Assembly: GCA_013811975.1 (NCBI GenBank) | Contig: JACCUF010000387.1 | Span: 1 to 6,302 of the forward strand | Source of the DNA: Geodermatophilaceae bacterium | Lineage (GTDB): Bacteria > Actinomycetota > Actinomycetes > Mycobacteriales > Geodermatophilaceae | DNA length: 6,302 bases | Reading direction: 5' to 3' | Part shown: positions 6,086-6,302 of the stretch, piece by piece | Position numbering within the stretch: the first letter of the stretch is position 1 | Layout of the letters: every line of letters starts with the position of its first letter | Made by a program: the position numbers and the translations under genes | Notes under the pieces: model-generated | What the model was told of the DNA's origin: nothing | Database searches by the model: none | Seen by the model: the letters and a program-made list of their open reading frames with translations, nothing else

Positions 6086-6302
6086 CTAGTCGCCCAACCC
6101 AGGGATGAACCGGACCGTCGCGGGAGGCGGTGCGGAAGGGCTCTCATCGTCCGGTGGATGGTCACCGTGGCGGTGCGCGATCTTCCACTCGCCGTTTTCG
6201 CGGCGGTAGATATGCGTGACGCGGAGCGTGCCCGATGCGGGCCGACCGTCGTCGACTGCGACGACGCTGTGCTCGAAGCCGACGGTATAGGCCAGATCCC
6301 CG
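6086..6302 (-). CDS. NTF2/SnoaL-like protein, C-terminal part (start lies beyond right edge)
   Basis: The final 71 codons of a small protein are visible and end with TAG at 6088-6086. The segment LAYTVGFEHSVV, then LRVTHIYRRENGEWKIAHRH, is the typical last strands of the NTF2-like (SnoaL / DUF4440 / ketosteroid isomerase-like) cone fold, with the common W-K-I-x-H-R-H ending. A proline- and acid-rich tail of about 25 residues (HPPDDESPSAPPP) follows and ends in FIPGLGD. Such proteins serve as small-molecule isomerases, cyclases or binding domains, and many are unassigned; nothing visible fixes the role here. Its close coupling to the BASS transporter gene suggests a shared transcript, not necessarily a shared pathway. 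Confidence 0.8.
   Translation of the reverse strand, partial: GDLAYTVGFEHSVVAVDDGRPASGTLRVTHIYRRENGEWKIAHRHGDHPPDDESPSAPPPATVRFIPGLGD

Noticed and set aside
5440..6108. Plus-strand open frame of 222 codons, Thr- and Ala-rich
   Set aside because: It mirrors the BASS transporter gene on the other strand; composition reflects its codons and there is no family motif.

Overview
The window looks like a piece of a high-GC Gram-positive chromosome (Actinomycetota). The DNA is strongly G+C rich with G/C at most third codon positions, starts are ATG or GTG, genes are tightly packed with 1-29 nt overlaps, and the solute-binding protein is a lipoprotein with a cysteine lipobox instead of a periplasmic signal peptide. 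A guess at order level (for example Propionibacteriales) cannot be supported from the sequence alone.

All seven genes lie on the minus strand, so the window reads right to left. At the right edge is the C-terminal part of a small NTF2/SnoaL-like protein (6302-6086). Five bases later comes a complete bile acid:sodium symporter (BASS) family transporter (6080-5181). An 82-bp gap follows, holding a candidate promoter, a compact inverted repeat and a strong ribosome binding site. It opens a five-gene cluster: extracellular solute-binding lipoprotein (5098-3686), two MalF/MalG-type permeases (3714-2689 and 2692-1802), a dedicated MalK/UgpC-type ATPase (1802-702) and, running off the left edge, a CehA/McbA-type PHP-domain metallohydrolase (632-1).

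The first four cluster genes form a complete ABC importer of the CUT1 carbohydrate/polyol/glycerol-phosphate type: lipoprotein receptor, two different membrane subunits each with an EAA loop, and an ATPase with a C-terminal TOBE-type regulatory region. Genes overlap by 29, 4 and 1 nt, so they are almost certainly co-transcribed and translationally coupled. The hydrolase follows after a 69-bp gap and probably acts in the cytoplasm on the imported compound or a product of it. The substrate cannot be read from the sequence.

Most of the window is ordinary transporter DNA. The one really unexplained structure is a perfect 15-bp inverted repeat (624-638 / 681-695) enclosing a 12-bp palindrome. It fills the gap between the ATPase and hydrolase genes and has the hydrolase start codon inside one arm. 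Two lesser oddities are a minisatellite-like 18-bp tandem repeat that gives one permease a collagen-like Gly-X-Y cytoplasmic tail, and the hairpin/operator-like repeats ahead of the lipoprotein gene. I see no RNA genes, CRISPR arrays, insertion sequences or phage genes.
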